Position numbers and translations under genes: made by a program. Of a DNA stretch of 64,000 nt, positions 11,386-22,563 are shown piece by piece (the stretch's first letter is position 1; every line of letters begins with the position of its first letter). The notes under the pieces were generated by a model, which was given only the letters and a program-made list of their open reading frames with translations, was not told the origin of the DNA and did no database searches. The stretch comes from Thielaviopsis euricoi (taxonomy: Eukaryota > Ascomycota > Sordariomycetes > Microascales > Ceratocystidaceae): NCBI GenBank assembly GCA_001599615.1, contig BCHJ01000004.1:438375-502374 (forward strand). Reading direction: 5' to 3'.

Positions 11386-11793
11386 AATCAACCTCGACAT
11401 TCCTTCCGCCCACCCAGCGAGCGCCGTTACGCGCCAGTATATAAACACACGGCTTATCATGAACCTGCAATATCTCAGCGATACACACATATTTACATAC
11501 GTACATAATACTACAGCATATAACAACCAGTATTGCCTTGCTTCATCATCTATCTACCTGTCTGAAACCTTCTCGGTCTTGTGTAAACTTGAATAATTAT
11601 TAGAGAGATAACCAAAACAGGCCCAAGTATAAGTGCCGCTTGTTGAAAGTATAAATAAAATACAAGACCGCTTCCACGGCCGTAGATAGAAAAAAAAAAA
11701 TTAAAACAGCAAATATTAGATCATAGGACGATATGGCCCGTACATGGCCGCATATACAAGAAAAAAAAGGCCCTCGCCGCCCAACCCACACAC
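11386..11793. other. Convergent 3' flanks
   Basis: This holds the 3' ends of the small Cys-rich gene (+) and the sugar transporter (-). It is AT-rich with A runs near 11690. No coding potential is seen. Confidence 0.6.
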
Positions 11794-13707
11794 TTACTTC
11801 TTGGCACCAGGGCGGCGACGCACAACAGCCTCCGGCTTGGCCAGAGAGACCTGCGTTGCCTTTTCGTACGACTTGATAATCACGCTCGTGTCAATGTTCT
11901 CGTCAAACACATCAACATGCGTCTCGGCAAACTTGCGCGCAGGTACACCCTGTCTGAAGAGCACGTCAAGTTCGCCAAAGGTACGGCCCATGGGCTCGGG
12001 AACCCGGAAGTACGTGTAGATGATGCAGAGGAAGCAGATTCCAGCCTTGACTTGGTGTTAGTACTTGTTTGTGCCTGTTCACGCGTTTCGATATGCTATG
12101 CGAAGCATATTAGAAATATAAAACTTACCCAGAAGAAGCCGGCAAAATTGCTCCAGTTCCAAGCACCAGGGTTAATCATGTAAGGAGTCAGGACACTGCA
12201 GACAATGCCAACCAGAATGCTAAAAAATCAACCGTTAGTAATCGTGCGTAGAATGACCAGAAGAACGGGTCGTGTTGTTGACTTACTAAAGAACACGTCC
12301 CATGACAACCGTCTTGATCTGCAGGCGGCGCGTAGAAATCTCCGAGACCAGAGAGTAGCACACCGTACCAACCGTCAGCTGGTAGCCCATGGCCCAGCAC
12401 AGCATGATGCTACCCGTAGCCAGCGACGCCTCCTTCTTGTGCTCCTCCGGAACCAGACCCAGGAAGCCCAGAACAAGCAGCATCAAACAAAGACCACACA
12501 AGCCGTACAGGTACAGTGACCGACGGCCAATGCCCAGGCTCATCATGAACCAGGCACCAAACACGCCAACCATGTTAATACCGTACTGGCCCAGGGCAAA
12601 AGCATACGATAGGTTCTCCGAAAGACCAGCCTGCTTTAGGAAGTAGGTCGAGTAGTTGGAGAACGAGTTACCCGACAGATTCTGGATAGCCCACACCATG
12701 CACACAATCTCGGTACGGCGGAAGTCGCTGCCCTTGAAGCAGTCCCAGTACGTCGCGCCCTGCGTTGTCTGAGTCTCCAGAGCCTGAGTGTGCACCATCA
12801 TGGCCACCGTCTCGTCGGCATCAAAAGGCGTCTCGCTATTCTGCGTCGTCAGACGCTCGAGAGAATGCTTCGCGTCTTCCAGACGGCCCTTGCGCACCAG
12901 CCACCAAGGGCTTTCCGGTGCAAACCAGATGCCAATCATCAGCGGCAGCGGCCACATCCACTGCAGAGCGTAGGGAATCCGGTAGGCCCATTCGTCGTCG
13001 CGCTTGAGCATAGCCATGAGCACGCCGATGCCGATTTCCTGGCCAAGACCCCAGCAAAAGTTGACGTAGGTGGTCAGGTAGCCGCGCATGGCCACAGGGC
13101 ACACTTCACTGGCATACGTGATAGTCAGGGTCTGGAACACACCCCACGGGATGCCGCAGAGAATCTCGGCCACCAGAAGCGTCTCGACATTTTGGGCGGT
13201 AAAGAAGATACTGGTGAAGGCGCAGATCAGGGCCAGGCACGTGATGACGGTGTAGCGGTATCCAAAGCGCTCCGAAGCCCAGCCGTTGATGAGCAGACCA
13301 ATAAGCTCGCCAACGTTGGCGCCGTTGCTCAGACCGGCCTGCCACGACGCAGGCACTTCCCACGTGCCGTCAGCCAGCTGCTGACCGTACTTGCGGTTGA
13401 ACTGGTCGAAAGCATAAAAGTTGTTGATCAGGCAAATGTCATAGCCCTCCATAACGATACACGTGGAGATCAGCATGCTCCACAAGATAGCTTTGGGGTA
13501 CATCTTGAGACCCTGCTTCAACGTCATGCTGTGTTCTTTTTCCGTGGCCATACGAACCGAGTCGAGGAATTGGTCGACGGCCTTTTTGCTGCTCAGTGGC
13601 TGCTTCCTGCGCTCTGGGTCTGACGACTTGGTCTGCACTTTGTCCAGGTTGTCAAGCTCAACCGTGACCGAATCGGCCACGGCGGCCATAGTTAGGGTTT
13701 GCGACAT
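11794..13707 (-). CDS. MFS sugar transporter, alpha-glucoside/maltose permease type
   Basis: Three exons (13707-12287, 12219-12129, 12045-11794) give 587 residues of a plasma-membrane sugar/H+ symporter of the MFS sugar-porter family. Twelve membrane segments are evident. Family signatures include GWASERFGYRY between helices 2 and 3, PESPWWLVRKGRLEDA after helix 6, and the VPEPMGRTFGELDVLF motif after helix 12, where typical hexose porters have PETKG. The N-terminal LKMYPKAILWSMLISTCIVMEGYD segment and the PE(P)xGRTFxELD end match the yeast/Aspergillus maltose and general alpha-glucoside permeases; the substrate is inferred from this. Two starts are possible: 13707 (MSQTLTMAA) or the ATG at 13689. 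The six codons between carry AACCCTAACT, a motif seen upstream of other genes here, so the second ATG may be the true start. Confidence 0.88.
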
Positions 13708-15340
13708 GGCGAGCCACGCTCCTCCGGGTGGAACTCGTTCCGTTGATTCCGGGGATGAAATAAAGAGTTCAATTGATGGCGAGGGAGGGCAGTGAAGGGA
13801 GATTGGAAGTGTGTGTATGTGTGTGTTGTAAGGATATTATATAAAGGGTTAAGTAAAGAGAGAGGGAAAAAAAACAGACAAGGCTGAGAATTAGAAAAAA
13901 AAATAAGAATGGGTAAAGGAGGCAGTGGCAGAAACAGAATAAGGAAACAAGGCGGGCGGTTTCTCCAAATAAGTACTTTGTAGTAAGTAACTCGCATGTA
14001 TGATTTGGGATTGTTCAATGAGTAGTCGTTACCACTACGAGTTGTACTAGTGTTTGTATTTTAATACGGGGCCCTGTCTCAACAGGATTGGCCAGTTCAC
14101 ACGTGAATGTGGATTTTTTTTTCTTTTTCGTTTTTTTTATAATATTTTTTTATGTCCTTGGCTTGCCAACTAATCGGCCGTGATGGAAATCCAGCGAAGG
14201 AATTTATCCAGTTGCCGGGGGTTATCGGTGGTTGGTAGCAGCATTTTTTTTCTTCTCTTCTGCTTCTGCTACCCGTGGGGGATCTTAGCGAAGCGTAAAC
14301 CCCGTCGGTATGTTTGTTTTGTAGGCGCCTAAAACTGCTGCTCTGCTGTTGTCTTTATTTCTTTTCCTCCGCCGCCGCAGGACCGAAACAGTTCTAAAAA
14401 GGAAGTTGTTGCAGTGCTGTTGTTTTCCGTCTTGACCGCAACTTGAATTCGGCCAGGAAATTTTTTTTAAGCTTGCTTCCCCTATTAAGCTCATTCTGAC
14501 TGGCAGTAACTTTATACCGGCTGTCATCTTACAAAATACAACAAGAGCCTCAATGGATAAAGTCGTACAAGTGAACACTCGGTCTGCATTAAAACAAAAA
14601 TAAACGACCAAAAAAAAAACTTCAGTAAAGTGACATATCATGAAGCAAAAAATCGGGTAAATTGTTTCTTGGTCCAAGGTCACGTGCGACGTTGGGGATA
14701 ATTTATCATGTTCACATGCTAAATAGCTCAGCGAGTAAGTAATTATTGCGCACCGCTGCTAGCACAGGCACAGTTTTGCAATTCCGCTTCCGCCAGGGTC
14801 TTTAAACCCTAACAAAGACGGCTTTGAGTTGCTGTTAAAGACTGAGTGAATATCGCTGGCTGCGCGCTTTGGAATTGGTTTTGGAACAAGTACTACGTAG
14901 ATATTTCTGAAAATGCATTGAACATTCTTTATGCGACAAAATGCACAGCCAAATCAGTCGCCAAATGTCAAAGTGGCACCGATAATCTGTGGAGTACTTT
15001 GAAGTAGAGAATCTTACTTGTACAGAACCAACGGCAGCCCGCCCTCTTCAACTTGTCAAAATTGCACAAACGAAAAGGTACCCCTGACTATGAAGGAGCG
15101 AAATAGGGCGCTACTACAGCCAAAAAGAGGGGAAGCCGAGCGATGCTAGATAACTCTAATGACCGCAAAGCAATCCTGATGCTTGAAATAGCGGGATGTC
15201 TTTGTATGTATGTAATTGCGTGTTTTGGTGTGAATGGAGGCTTTTGATGAACGAAGTAGACTCATGAAACCTTGGTAGTCCTACAGTAGAATTGTCTTGG
15301 TGCTCATGTAGTAGTTAGTAAGTGTTACTTTGCTTCCAGC

Positions 15341-15402
15341 ACCAGTACGAGTACCAATACTTGTACCAGTAACAGTAACAGTACCAGTACCAGTACCAGC
15401 AG
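15341..15402 (+). repeat. Imperfect CAGTAC/CAGTAA tandem repeat
   Basis: About ten imperfect hexamer copies (CCAGTA, ACAGTA, AGTACC) lie in a row, with GAGTACC and CTTGTACC variants. It is intergenic. Confidence 0.75.
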
Positions 15403-17712
15403 TTCTTGATGTAGTGTTTGATTTGACTTCCCAGCGCAACCATAAACAGCTCCTATGCCGATCCAACGCTCCAACTATGCAACTGCCGTGTCTTGCTGAC
15501 GGCAGCTTACCCGATGGATGTGCTTATATGCCTATGCCTTACCGCTCACCATATTTGCATATTAAATAGCCCAAGATTAACTGAGCTGATGCGTAATTGT
15601 ATTGACCAAAAAGCGAGCAGCAGATGTGTTTTTTCCGAGAGGTTTTGTATTTCGTCGTGTCTTTTGTACAGTATACACCAAATCCACCAGAGGATCAAGT
15701 CAAGATGGATGTTGCTTGGACAGAAAGGGTAGACTACAAAAGGCAGAAAAGAAAAGGAAGATGAAGAATGCGCTACTTGCGCCTGATTGCCTCATTGGGA
15801 TCATTTCACAGATAGCAAGGCGACGATCGTATGATGTGGTGCACTGCAATACACTGCACTGCACTGTAATGTACTGAGAGGTGAGGAGAGCTGCAAACTC
15901 TATAGGCCAACAATGAGTTGTAGTCTTCCGGCTTAGTTTAGGCTGAGACAAGATGAGGATGGCATAATTGACTAGCGGAAGACAAGACGATTATTGACTT
16001 GGTAAGTAAAACAATGCCAAACGCGACAAGACAAAATGAACGACTACAGCTTCAGTCAGTAGTATAGTAAGCTTGGGAGGGGATTGAAATCAAGGTCCAA
16101 GTAAGTCAAAGCTCAAGCTTAGGCCTAAAGGCTGGTTTGTCCACGAATCCTCAGCAGGTCCGATCAACGCCCTTTTGCAGGCTCGCATTGTGGATGACGA
16201 TCTGAGCCCAACCTGACAGGCGGGCAGTAAGCAGAAGCAGAGGCCAAAAGTCAAGAAAAAGAAAAATACAGAATAAAAGGTGAAAAGCAGGAAGCAAGCT
16301 AAAGCAAGAAGCACCCCCGGTTGTAGACTTCAAACCAACTGAACCTTGCATGTTTCTTGCCTCTAATTGTCTCCTTCAATCAATGTTGCAGCAAGATGGA
16401 CTGCACTGCACTGTAGAAGCAATAAGGGAAAAAGCAAGAATTTGACTTTATTTCTTTTCCCTTCGTTTATTTTCTTTTTCTCTCTCTCTCTGTTCGTGTC
16501 CTCCTTTCTCCCTCTTTTCAATTTTTAAGCCCTTTTCCATTTAATTATATTGTCGACACTGTTTTTCTTTTATTTTGGTATTGGACACGCACCCGCCAGA
16601 ACGCCCGTCTCCGAACAAGAAACGTGTTGGACTCACTTCTCGTCTTGTCTTTTTTTTTTGTCCTTGTCAAGGTTGACGATCAAGGTCTCTTGTTGGCGGC
16701 TACTGCTTCTCTCCCGCTCAATTTTTTTTTTCTTGTTCAATCTTAATCACAGCCCAGTTCGATAAAAAAAGCAAAGTCCGTTCCGGTCCCAGCCCAAAAA
16801 GCTCAGGTCAGCCTGGCCAGCCCAGCCCAGATCGCGCGACATTTTTCTCTCTCTCTCTTTTTCTCTTTATTTTTTTTCCCGTCCTTTTTTTTTTATCTCC
16901 CAATTTATTGCCAGCTCGAATCGCATCGCATAGCATTCGCATAGCAGCGCATCGCGACAACAGCCGAACTGCTAGCACTTAGTTAGACAGCTCCGCCCGT
17001 ACACGTATAAACCACAACAACAGGCAGCCCGGTCTTTGCCTTTTATTTTTATTTTTTCTCTATATATTTTTCTTCACATTTCTTGCGCCCGCCGATCAAC
17101 GAACGAACGACCGAACGAAATAGCGAGCGAGCCGACCAGCGATCGATCTAGCGACGACGGGCAATCTAGCAAGGCTTCACTGCTACATTGCATAGCACTG
17201 CACTCGTTTCACGACACTTGCTCTTTTCACGCCTTGCGGTCTATATTACTAGCCAGCCTCGCTTTATCGACCAGCGAGTCATCTCGGTCTTTCTCTACAA
17301 TTGAGTTCCTGCGCTTGCCCAAGAATTAGCGGTCTATCTCTTGATACAAGTACGCTACTCTTTAGCTCACACTTTACTGCCGCTGCCACTTCCACTGCCA
17401 CTTTTGCCCCTTGCCCTTGCCCTGTCTGTCTGTCTGTCCGCCCGCCTTACCCTCTATCTTTCTGTACCTTTTTTTTTTTTTACCCGTGATCTACCCTGCG
17501 CTACGTAAGAAGTGGCTTTCTGTAGCTCAGTCCCCTTCTCCGATCGCTGGTCTTTGTTGATGCTATAGTTCTACCCTATCTGGTCAGATAGCGACTGAGC
17601 ACTCTAATCCCAATAGTAGACAGCGACAGACACCGCAGACAGGCCTCTTAGCTGCAGAAAGCTCCACATTCCACATCCACTCCGCATCCTACGTGCAGCT
17701 TCCTACCCGCCG

Positions 17713-17714
<2 letters not shown>

Positions 17715-17745
<31 letters not shown>
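17715..17745 (+). repeat. Run of 31 T
   Basis: An uninterrupted T homopolymer about 460 bp upstream of the RXT3 start. Such dA:dT tracts usually exclude nucleosomes in promoters. Its exact length is uncertain in any assembly. Confidence 0.9.
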
Positions 17746-17747
<2 letters not shown>

Positions 17748-17962
17748 TGTGCTTGTGCGTTTTCTACGCCTTTACCTGTACTTTACAGCTTTATTCCTCG
17801 CGAGCTTCGCTAACCTTGCTACTGACTGCTTTGGCTTTGCTTTGTGCAGCAACGTTTCTCACCGCCTACCGAGCCTGTCAATCTGCAGTGCACCGCATTC
17901 ACTCACTCACCCATTCACCCACTCGTCCACTCGCTCGCTCACGCACTCACTGTACGATACTG

Positions 17963-17981
17963 TACTTGTACAGTACAAGTA
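17963..17981. repeat. Perfect 9-bp inverted repeat TACTTGTAC
   Basis: TACTTGTAC and GTACAAGTA flank a single A, forming a 19-base palindrome about 230 bp upstream of the RXT3 ATG. TACTTGT half-sites recur in other intergenic regions, for example near 15358, 52140 and 63795. It may be a dimeric regulator site or a transcript hairpin. Confidence 0.75.
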
Positions 17982-18207
17982 GTGGCACTGAAGGTTGCAC
18001 CTGTCATGCTTCCAGTGTACAGGTGGAAATAACTGCAAAGCTCCAAGCTAGACAATCCTGACAAGACAGAAGAGGGAAAAAAAAATTAGTCGTACCCAAA
18101 AAAAAAACACAGGCGAAAATCGAACAAGGCTAGCACAACAATTAAGCCCGACCCTCTTTTTTCTTTTCCTTCTTTCTTCTCCTCCCTCCCTCCCTCTCTC
18201 CCCCATC

Positions 18208-21200
18208 ATGGATTCACGACAATCTCCGTTTGCGCGCAACTCCCAGCCTGCTTCGCATCCAGTCCCACACTCCAATTCGCCCTCGCGTTCCCATTCATTA
18301 TCACATTCACACGCGTCTTCTTACGGCCGTCCGCCATCCTACCCGCCCACTTCGTCAGCCCCCCCGCCACCTGGCCAACAGCATCAATATCCGCCCCCAC
18401 AGCCACCATCTAGCTACGGTCCTGATTCTTCTTCGCGCACATTCGACGGCCCGCCGTCTTTTTATCCACCATCATCTGTCGCGTCCCGAGTTTATGCACC
18501 AGATCAACCGGCTTTACCACCCGCGCCGCCGCTACATCCCGCCGCGCATGGCCGTCACCATAGCACCTCGTCAATCCCGCCTGGTCAGACTCCTCTAAGC
18601 CGCAGTATGCCGCCTCCGCAGTCTCCTACTCAGCAGCCTGGCCAACAGGCTGCTGCCGCTGCCGCTGCCGTTGCCGCCTCTGGCCCTAGAAATCCTTTTA
18701 GTCTTCCGACCCCGCTTCACGCTCCTGGCGGCCCATCTCCTGGCGGCCCATCGCGCCAACCAGCCGGAAATTACATGGGTGGCCGGGAGCTCCCTGCTTT
18801 GGGCTCTCGTGCCTCTGTCAGTGGAGGCAGCTCCATGTCAATTTCGGCCATGCTGGGTGCACGCGATTCGCAAGCCTCAACTGCTCAGGGCCCACCCGGT
18901 CACACAAACCATCCGCCTACACAGTCCCACTATGGTCCCGGATCAGCCCCGCCAGCTGCTGCCCAGGGCCCAAATTACGCCACCCCAGCTATACAGGCCT
19001 CGCCTAGACTGCACCACAACGGCCCCCCAGGCTCCCAACAACAGCCTCCGCCACAGCAGTCCGAGTATCCACCTCAATATCGTCGCTCTAATACGCCCGA
19101 CCCGTCACGACCATACGATCCGAGCCGCAGTACACATGCATCACCCCGAGCCGCATATACCCCCGATATACCTCGATACGGTACCCCTCAAGCATACCAT
19201 CCGCGCAGTATCCCTACAAATGATGGGCGAGACGCTCCGCGCACAAGCATGCCACAGCCGCCGACTCAGGCTCCATCCATGCCTCCCGCCAGACCAAGCA
19301 GCAATCCTAAAAACTTCCCCATGTCGCGACCGGGCGAGGAGCCGAGACGAGTCGCCGAAGATCAATACGCTCGCCGCGACGAGCCTAATCGCCCACCAAT
19401 CAATATGGAGTACAATTCTGAGCGTGCGCCTTTGAAGCCCGCAGGATATGACGATCGGTTTCGCTACGAACGCGAGCGCTTGCAGCCGCCTCCGCAATCG
19501 TCCCAGCAGGATCAGGCTGCCAGACACCGTGCCGCTCCTACAGGACGCGAACGCACTCTCTCTGGCGGTGGTGACGGCAGAATGTCTCATGGTGGCCCAC
19601 CGCCACCACCCCAACCAACTAGTGGACCTGACTATGGTCCTTCGAGGGGTATACCGCCTCAGTATGCTCGTGCTCCTGAACCTGGACACTGGCAGTGTCA
19701 GTCTTATGAGCATCCACGACCCCAATACGAACAGACAAACCACCAACGTGGCCCCGAATATCCGCCATCGTCTGCCCCACAGTACCCTCCGCCGCATGCG
19801 CCATCCTCTGCCTACCCGAATGCTCATGCGCCCGATCGTTACGTGCCGCCGCATTCGAAACCTCCTGTTACGGCTATGCATGGAAACTATGATCGATCAC
19901 CGGAGCGCCCCCAAATCAATGTTATGCAAGCTCAGGGCCCTCATAATCTTTCTTCGCAGCAAATCCATCCGCAGCAGCCTCCTCGCCCAAGGCGCATGGA
20001 AGATGGACCTCCTCCACCCTCGGTTGCCTATGGCACTGCCCACATATCTGCGCCAAAGCAAGCACCGACGAGCAACCCCTCGATGCCATATGACCCGTCA
20101 TCCGTGGCTCGTTCCAAGACTTCCGACGAGCCTGCGCCAATGGCCCCGCCACTTCAGCGGAGTAATAGCTTGCTGGCTATTCAGGAAATTAACCGGAGCA
20201 AGGGCCGAAGCTCGCCACTGCCTCAGGCCGTCCAGGGTGCCCAACCTCAGATGCCAGGACCTCCTGCAGAACATGGAATCAAGTCTGAGTTTGGCAGAAT
20301 GTATTTTGGCATTGGCATAGAATCCCTGAACAGTGTTGGACTCTCAAGCCCTGGAACCTCGGCCGCCACGCCTTTTGGTGGCCCTGGAGCACCGCGTCGT
20401 GATGATGACCATTCGACCGAACTTGAGCCCAAGTCCAAGGGCCGCAAAAAGAAGGCCCGTGATGAGCCGGCAGGCGAGGACGATAGTTCTGGTCGTGGAG
20501 CCGGCGGCAGCAAAGCCAAGCGGGTCAAAACGCACCAGCACCAGCACCACCACCATCAGTATGTCAACGAACGGATTTCTTTATACTACTTAGTCTCTGC
20601 TGCTAACAGTATCAATAGTCATCATCACCACCACCACTTTCATGGCGATGGTACACCTGGTCCTCACCCAGGCGGCCAGACTGGAGCGCAGGGGAAGACT
20701 CCTGCTCACTCTCCTACTATGAAAGATTTGCCGGCGCCTGGTCCTTTCCACCATCACCACCACGCTCGCCCGGGCCCGAGTGCCCTGCCTAGTGGTTCAG
20801 TGGGAAGCGCAACTAAACTTTCGTCGTCTCCTGTCATGATCCCTCCTCAGAAGAAGCTGACTGTGTCTTCTCAGCCTGTTCTCGATTCGGTTGCCCACAA
20901 GCCGCGTTACTTCTTGGGTGATGTATTATACGATCCCATTATTTCGACTGATCGTCTGGTGCCCAACCATGCGTCCAGCCGTGGCTATAAAACCACCCCT
21001 AATCCTCTGCCCTGGAGCATGATCAAGGGCAAGGAGAACTGTACTCTGACTGTCAAAGTTCCCAAGGTGCACTTGATGAGCGGCCCACGTGAGGAGATTA
21101 CATCGCGTCGTGCTGTTTGGGGCACTGACGTGTACACTGATGACAGTGATGTGGTAGCCGCATGTATTCATGCTGGCTGGATTCGCGGCGAGTGGCCAGA

Positions 21201-21762
21201 AGACGTTGACGTGGAAATGTTGGAGCTTGACCAAGGTATTGGTAGTGAGGACCAGACTAGCGATGGTGCCAGTGCCACTACCGCCACCGCTGCCGGTGCT
21301 AGCACTACCGACTCAACTGCTGTGCGCCGTCGTAAGGAAAAGGAGCGTCTGGAACACGAGCGCGACGAATCCTACGAAGCCGACTACCTCAGCAAGCCGC
21401 CACGCACGGGTCCTGTGCCGATAAAAGCCAATCACGATCTGCAGGTGACGCTGCTCATCCTGCCGACGCTCCAGAAATACGCGAGATCGACACGTTTTGG
21501 CATGCAGTCGCGCGAATTTGGCCGGAACCATGATGGCCTGAGCTTCATGATTACTGCGATCCGGTGGGTCGTCAATGGTGGCGCGCCGCAGAGCCGGTTG
21601 CGCGGCAAGGCGCGGCGCGAGAGAATGCGCATGGCGCTGGGCTTTGCGGCGGCGACGGCTGCATCGGAAAATGGCGGCCGTGGTCAAGGTGCGCCCAGCG
21701 AGAGGACGGAACAGAATGGCATCGGGCGGCATTCAAATAATCTGGCCGTGATGGCAGCATAA
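18208..21762 (+). CDS. RXT3: Rxt3-like subunit of the Rpd3L histone deacetylase complex
   Basis: The gene reads open for 1184 codons, but 20559-20618 has all the marks of an intron (donor GTATGT, branch GCTAAC, acceptor CAATAG) of 60 nt, so the spliced protein is 1164 residues. The first 850 residues are disordered: Pro/Ser/Gln/His-rich, with poly-Ala (about 150-160) and a basic GRKKKARDE segment. The intron sits inside a poly-His tract. The C-terminal domain, from YFLGDVLYDPIISTDRLVPN (about residue 900) to FMITAIRWVVNGG, is the Rxt3 domain; it includes LTVKVPKVHL, RRAVWGTDVYTDDSDVVAACIHAGWIRGEW-type motifs and a charged Ser/Thr-rich insertion. In yeast Rxt3 belongs to the large Rpd3 complex that represses transcription in the nucleus. 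The start follows a TCCC-rich leader. The gene converges on SDHAF4. Confidence 0.87.
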   Translation: MDSRQSPFARNSQPASHPVPHSNSPSRSHSLSHSHASSYGRPPSYPPTSSAPPPPGQQHQYPPPQPPSSYGPDSSSRTFDGPPSFYPPSSVASRVYAPDQPALPPAPPLHPAAHGRHHSTSSIPPGQTPLSRSMPPPQSPTQQPGQQAAAAAAAVAASGPRNPFSLPTPLHAPGGPSPGGPSRQPAGNYMGGRELPALGSRASVSGGSSMSISAMLGARDSQASTAQGPPGHTNHPPTQSHYGPGSAPPAAAQGPNYATPAIQASPRLHHNGPPGSQQQPPPQQSEYPPQYRRSNTPDPSRPYDPSRSTHASPRAAYTPDIPRYGTPQAYHPRSIPTNDGRDAPRTSMPQPPTQAPSMPPARPSSNPKNFPMSRPGEEPRRVAEDQYARRDEPNRPPINMEYNSERAPLKPAGYDDRFRYERERLQPPPQSSQQDQAARHRAAPTGRERTLSGGGDGRMSHGGPPPPPQPTSGPDYGPSRGIPPQYARAPEPGHWQCQSYEHPRPQYEQTNHQRGPEYPPSSAPQYPPPHAPSSAYPNAHAPDRYVPPHSKPPVTAMHGNYDRSPERPQINVMQAQGPHNLSSQQIHPQQPPRPRRMEDGPPPPSVAYGTAHISAPKQAPTSNPSMPYDPSSVARSKTSDEPAPMAPPLQRSNSLLAIQEINRSKGRSSPLPQAVQGAQPQMPGPPAEHGIKSEFGRMYFGIGIESLNSVGLSSPGTSAATPFGGPGAPRRDDDHSTELEPKSKGRKKKARDEPAGEDDSSGRGAGGSKAKRVKTHQHQHHHHQYVNERISLYYLVSAANSINSHHHHHHFHGDGTPGPHPGGQTGAQGKTPAHSPTMKDLPAPGPFHHHHHARPGPSALPSGSVGSATKLSSSPVMIPPQKKLTVSSQPVLDSVAHKPRYFLGDVLYDPIISTDRLVPNHASSRGYKTTPNPLPWSMIKGKENCTLTVKVPKVHLMSGPREEITSRRAVWGTDVYTDDSDVVAACIHAGWIRGEWPEDVDVEMLELDQGIGSEDQTSDGASATTATAAGASTTDSTAVRRRKEKERLEHERDESYEADYLSKPPRTGPVPIKANHDLQVTLLILPTLQKYARSTRFGMQSREFGRNHDGLSFMITAIRWVVNGGAPQSRLRGKARRERMRMALGFAAATAASENGGRGQGAPSERTEQNGIGRHSNNLAVMAA
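20559..20618 (+). other. Stop-free 60-nt intron in RXT3 (retainable)
   Basis: GTATGTC starts the intron; TGCTAACAGTATCAATAG ends it. Splicing joins CA to T CAT CAT, keeping His codons on both sides. Its length is a multiple of three and it has no in-frame stop, so a retained form adds 20 residues without changing the frame. Confidence 0.8.
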
Positions 21763-22152
21763 AATGGCGGGCAAAGCTTGTTGACGACACTGATGAGACT
21801 TCACTTCCCTAAGATGCCTAACGCCGACAGTATTTATATTTTCAGTTACTCAAGCGTTGAAATTTATGCTTCAATACTCTTTACTTGCTAAAGCAGGGTT
21901 ACTCATAGACGAATATGTATTTTATTATTAATGTGGTGTTTTCCGAGGTTCATCTATCGGACTCATCTCTCTAGTTTAGTGTCAGACTAGATCCATGTGC
22001 AGAGGCATTCTTGATGTGAATAAACGAAAATCAGAACAAGTTTGCTTTATTGACCAAAGACTCTGGGATGAATTGTATTGTGATTTCGTTCCGGAAAGAG
22101 AAAACCGCAACACATCGCACTGAGCAAACAGCCGTATGAGATGGGTGCCGCA
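21763..22152. other. Convergent 3' flanks of RXT3 and SDHAF4
   Basis: AT-rich 390-bp stretch with no coding potential. It holds the 3' untranslated parts of both genes; ATAAACGAAAA at about 22020 may be part of a poly(A) signal region. Confidence 0.55.
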
Positions 22153-22563
22153 TTAGAAATCCGTCGCGCGGCCATTGAAGCTCCAATCGCTATTTCCGCC
22201 CCAACGCAGCGGTTCATTTTTCGGTCCACCGACTTCACCCGTCTTGGGATTCGTATCGCCCTCGAACTCTGGCTTTGCGCCACGGAAAATACCGCCGCTA
22301 GCCTCGTCGTCGTCCTGGCCCGCACTTGCCGCACTGCTCGCCTGCGCACTCGTTGCGTCGACGCCCGCCGCCACCGATGCATCGCCCGAGGCCTCGGCAA
22401 GCGCTGAGGCTAAGTTGGGGTTGGTCAGCGCCGAGGCTGCGAGGCGCTGGAGGCGCTCGAATTCGGCTTGCTCGGAGGCGGGCAGGCGCGGTGGGCCGGG
22501 CCGCGCGCGCAGGCTCGAGGAGAAGCGGACTTGTGGCCGCAGGAGGCGGAGAACTCGTGACAT
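22153..22563 (-). CDS. SDHAF4: Succinate dehydrogenase assembly factor 4 (Sdh8/SDHAF4), mitochondrial
   Basis: A single exon of 136 residues. The family member binds the flavinylated Sdh1/SdhA subunit in the mitochondrial matrix, shields its FAD and promotes assembly with Sdh2. The N-terminus MSRVLRLLRPQVRFSSSLRA is Arg/Ser-rich without acidic residues, a typical matrix presequence. The middle is low-complexity Ala/Ser. The conserved C-terminal block runs from FEGDTNPKTGEVGGPKNEP through LRWGGNSDWSFNGRATDF to the stop; this NPKTGE-GGP...W...NGR.TDF pattern defines the family. A longer frame adds 27 residues upstream (MFYRQHPTV...), but the methionine followed directly by the presequence is preferred. 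Confidence 0.92.
   Translation of the reverse strand: MSRVLRLLRPQVRFSSSLRARPGPPRLPASEQAEFERLQRLAASALTNPNLASALAEASGDASVAAGVDATSAQASSAASAGQDDDEASGGIFRGAKPEFEGDTNPKTGEVGGPKNEPLRWGGNSDWSFNGRATDF

Larger units (their letters stand above)
13708..18207. other. 4.5-kb divergent upstream region, transporter (-) and RXT3 (+)
   Basis: No ORF in this stretch has a recognisable domain. The first 300 bp next to the transporter is purine-rich on the plus strand (its C/T-rich leader). From about 16440 to 18207 the plus strand is strongly pyrimidine-rich, with a 31-T run, CACT/CATT repeats and many short upstream ATGs, looking like a long RXT3 promoter plus leader. Stop codons are frequent throughout. Tandem CAGTAC repeats and a TACTTGTAC palindrome are listed separately. 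A spliced 5' leader or a non-coding transcript is possible but not provable here. Confidence 0.5.
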
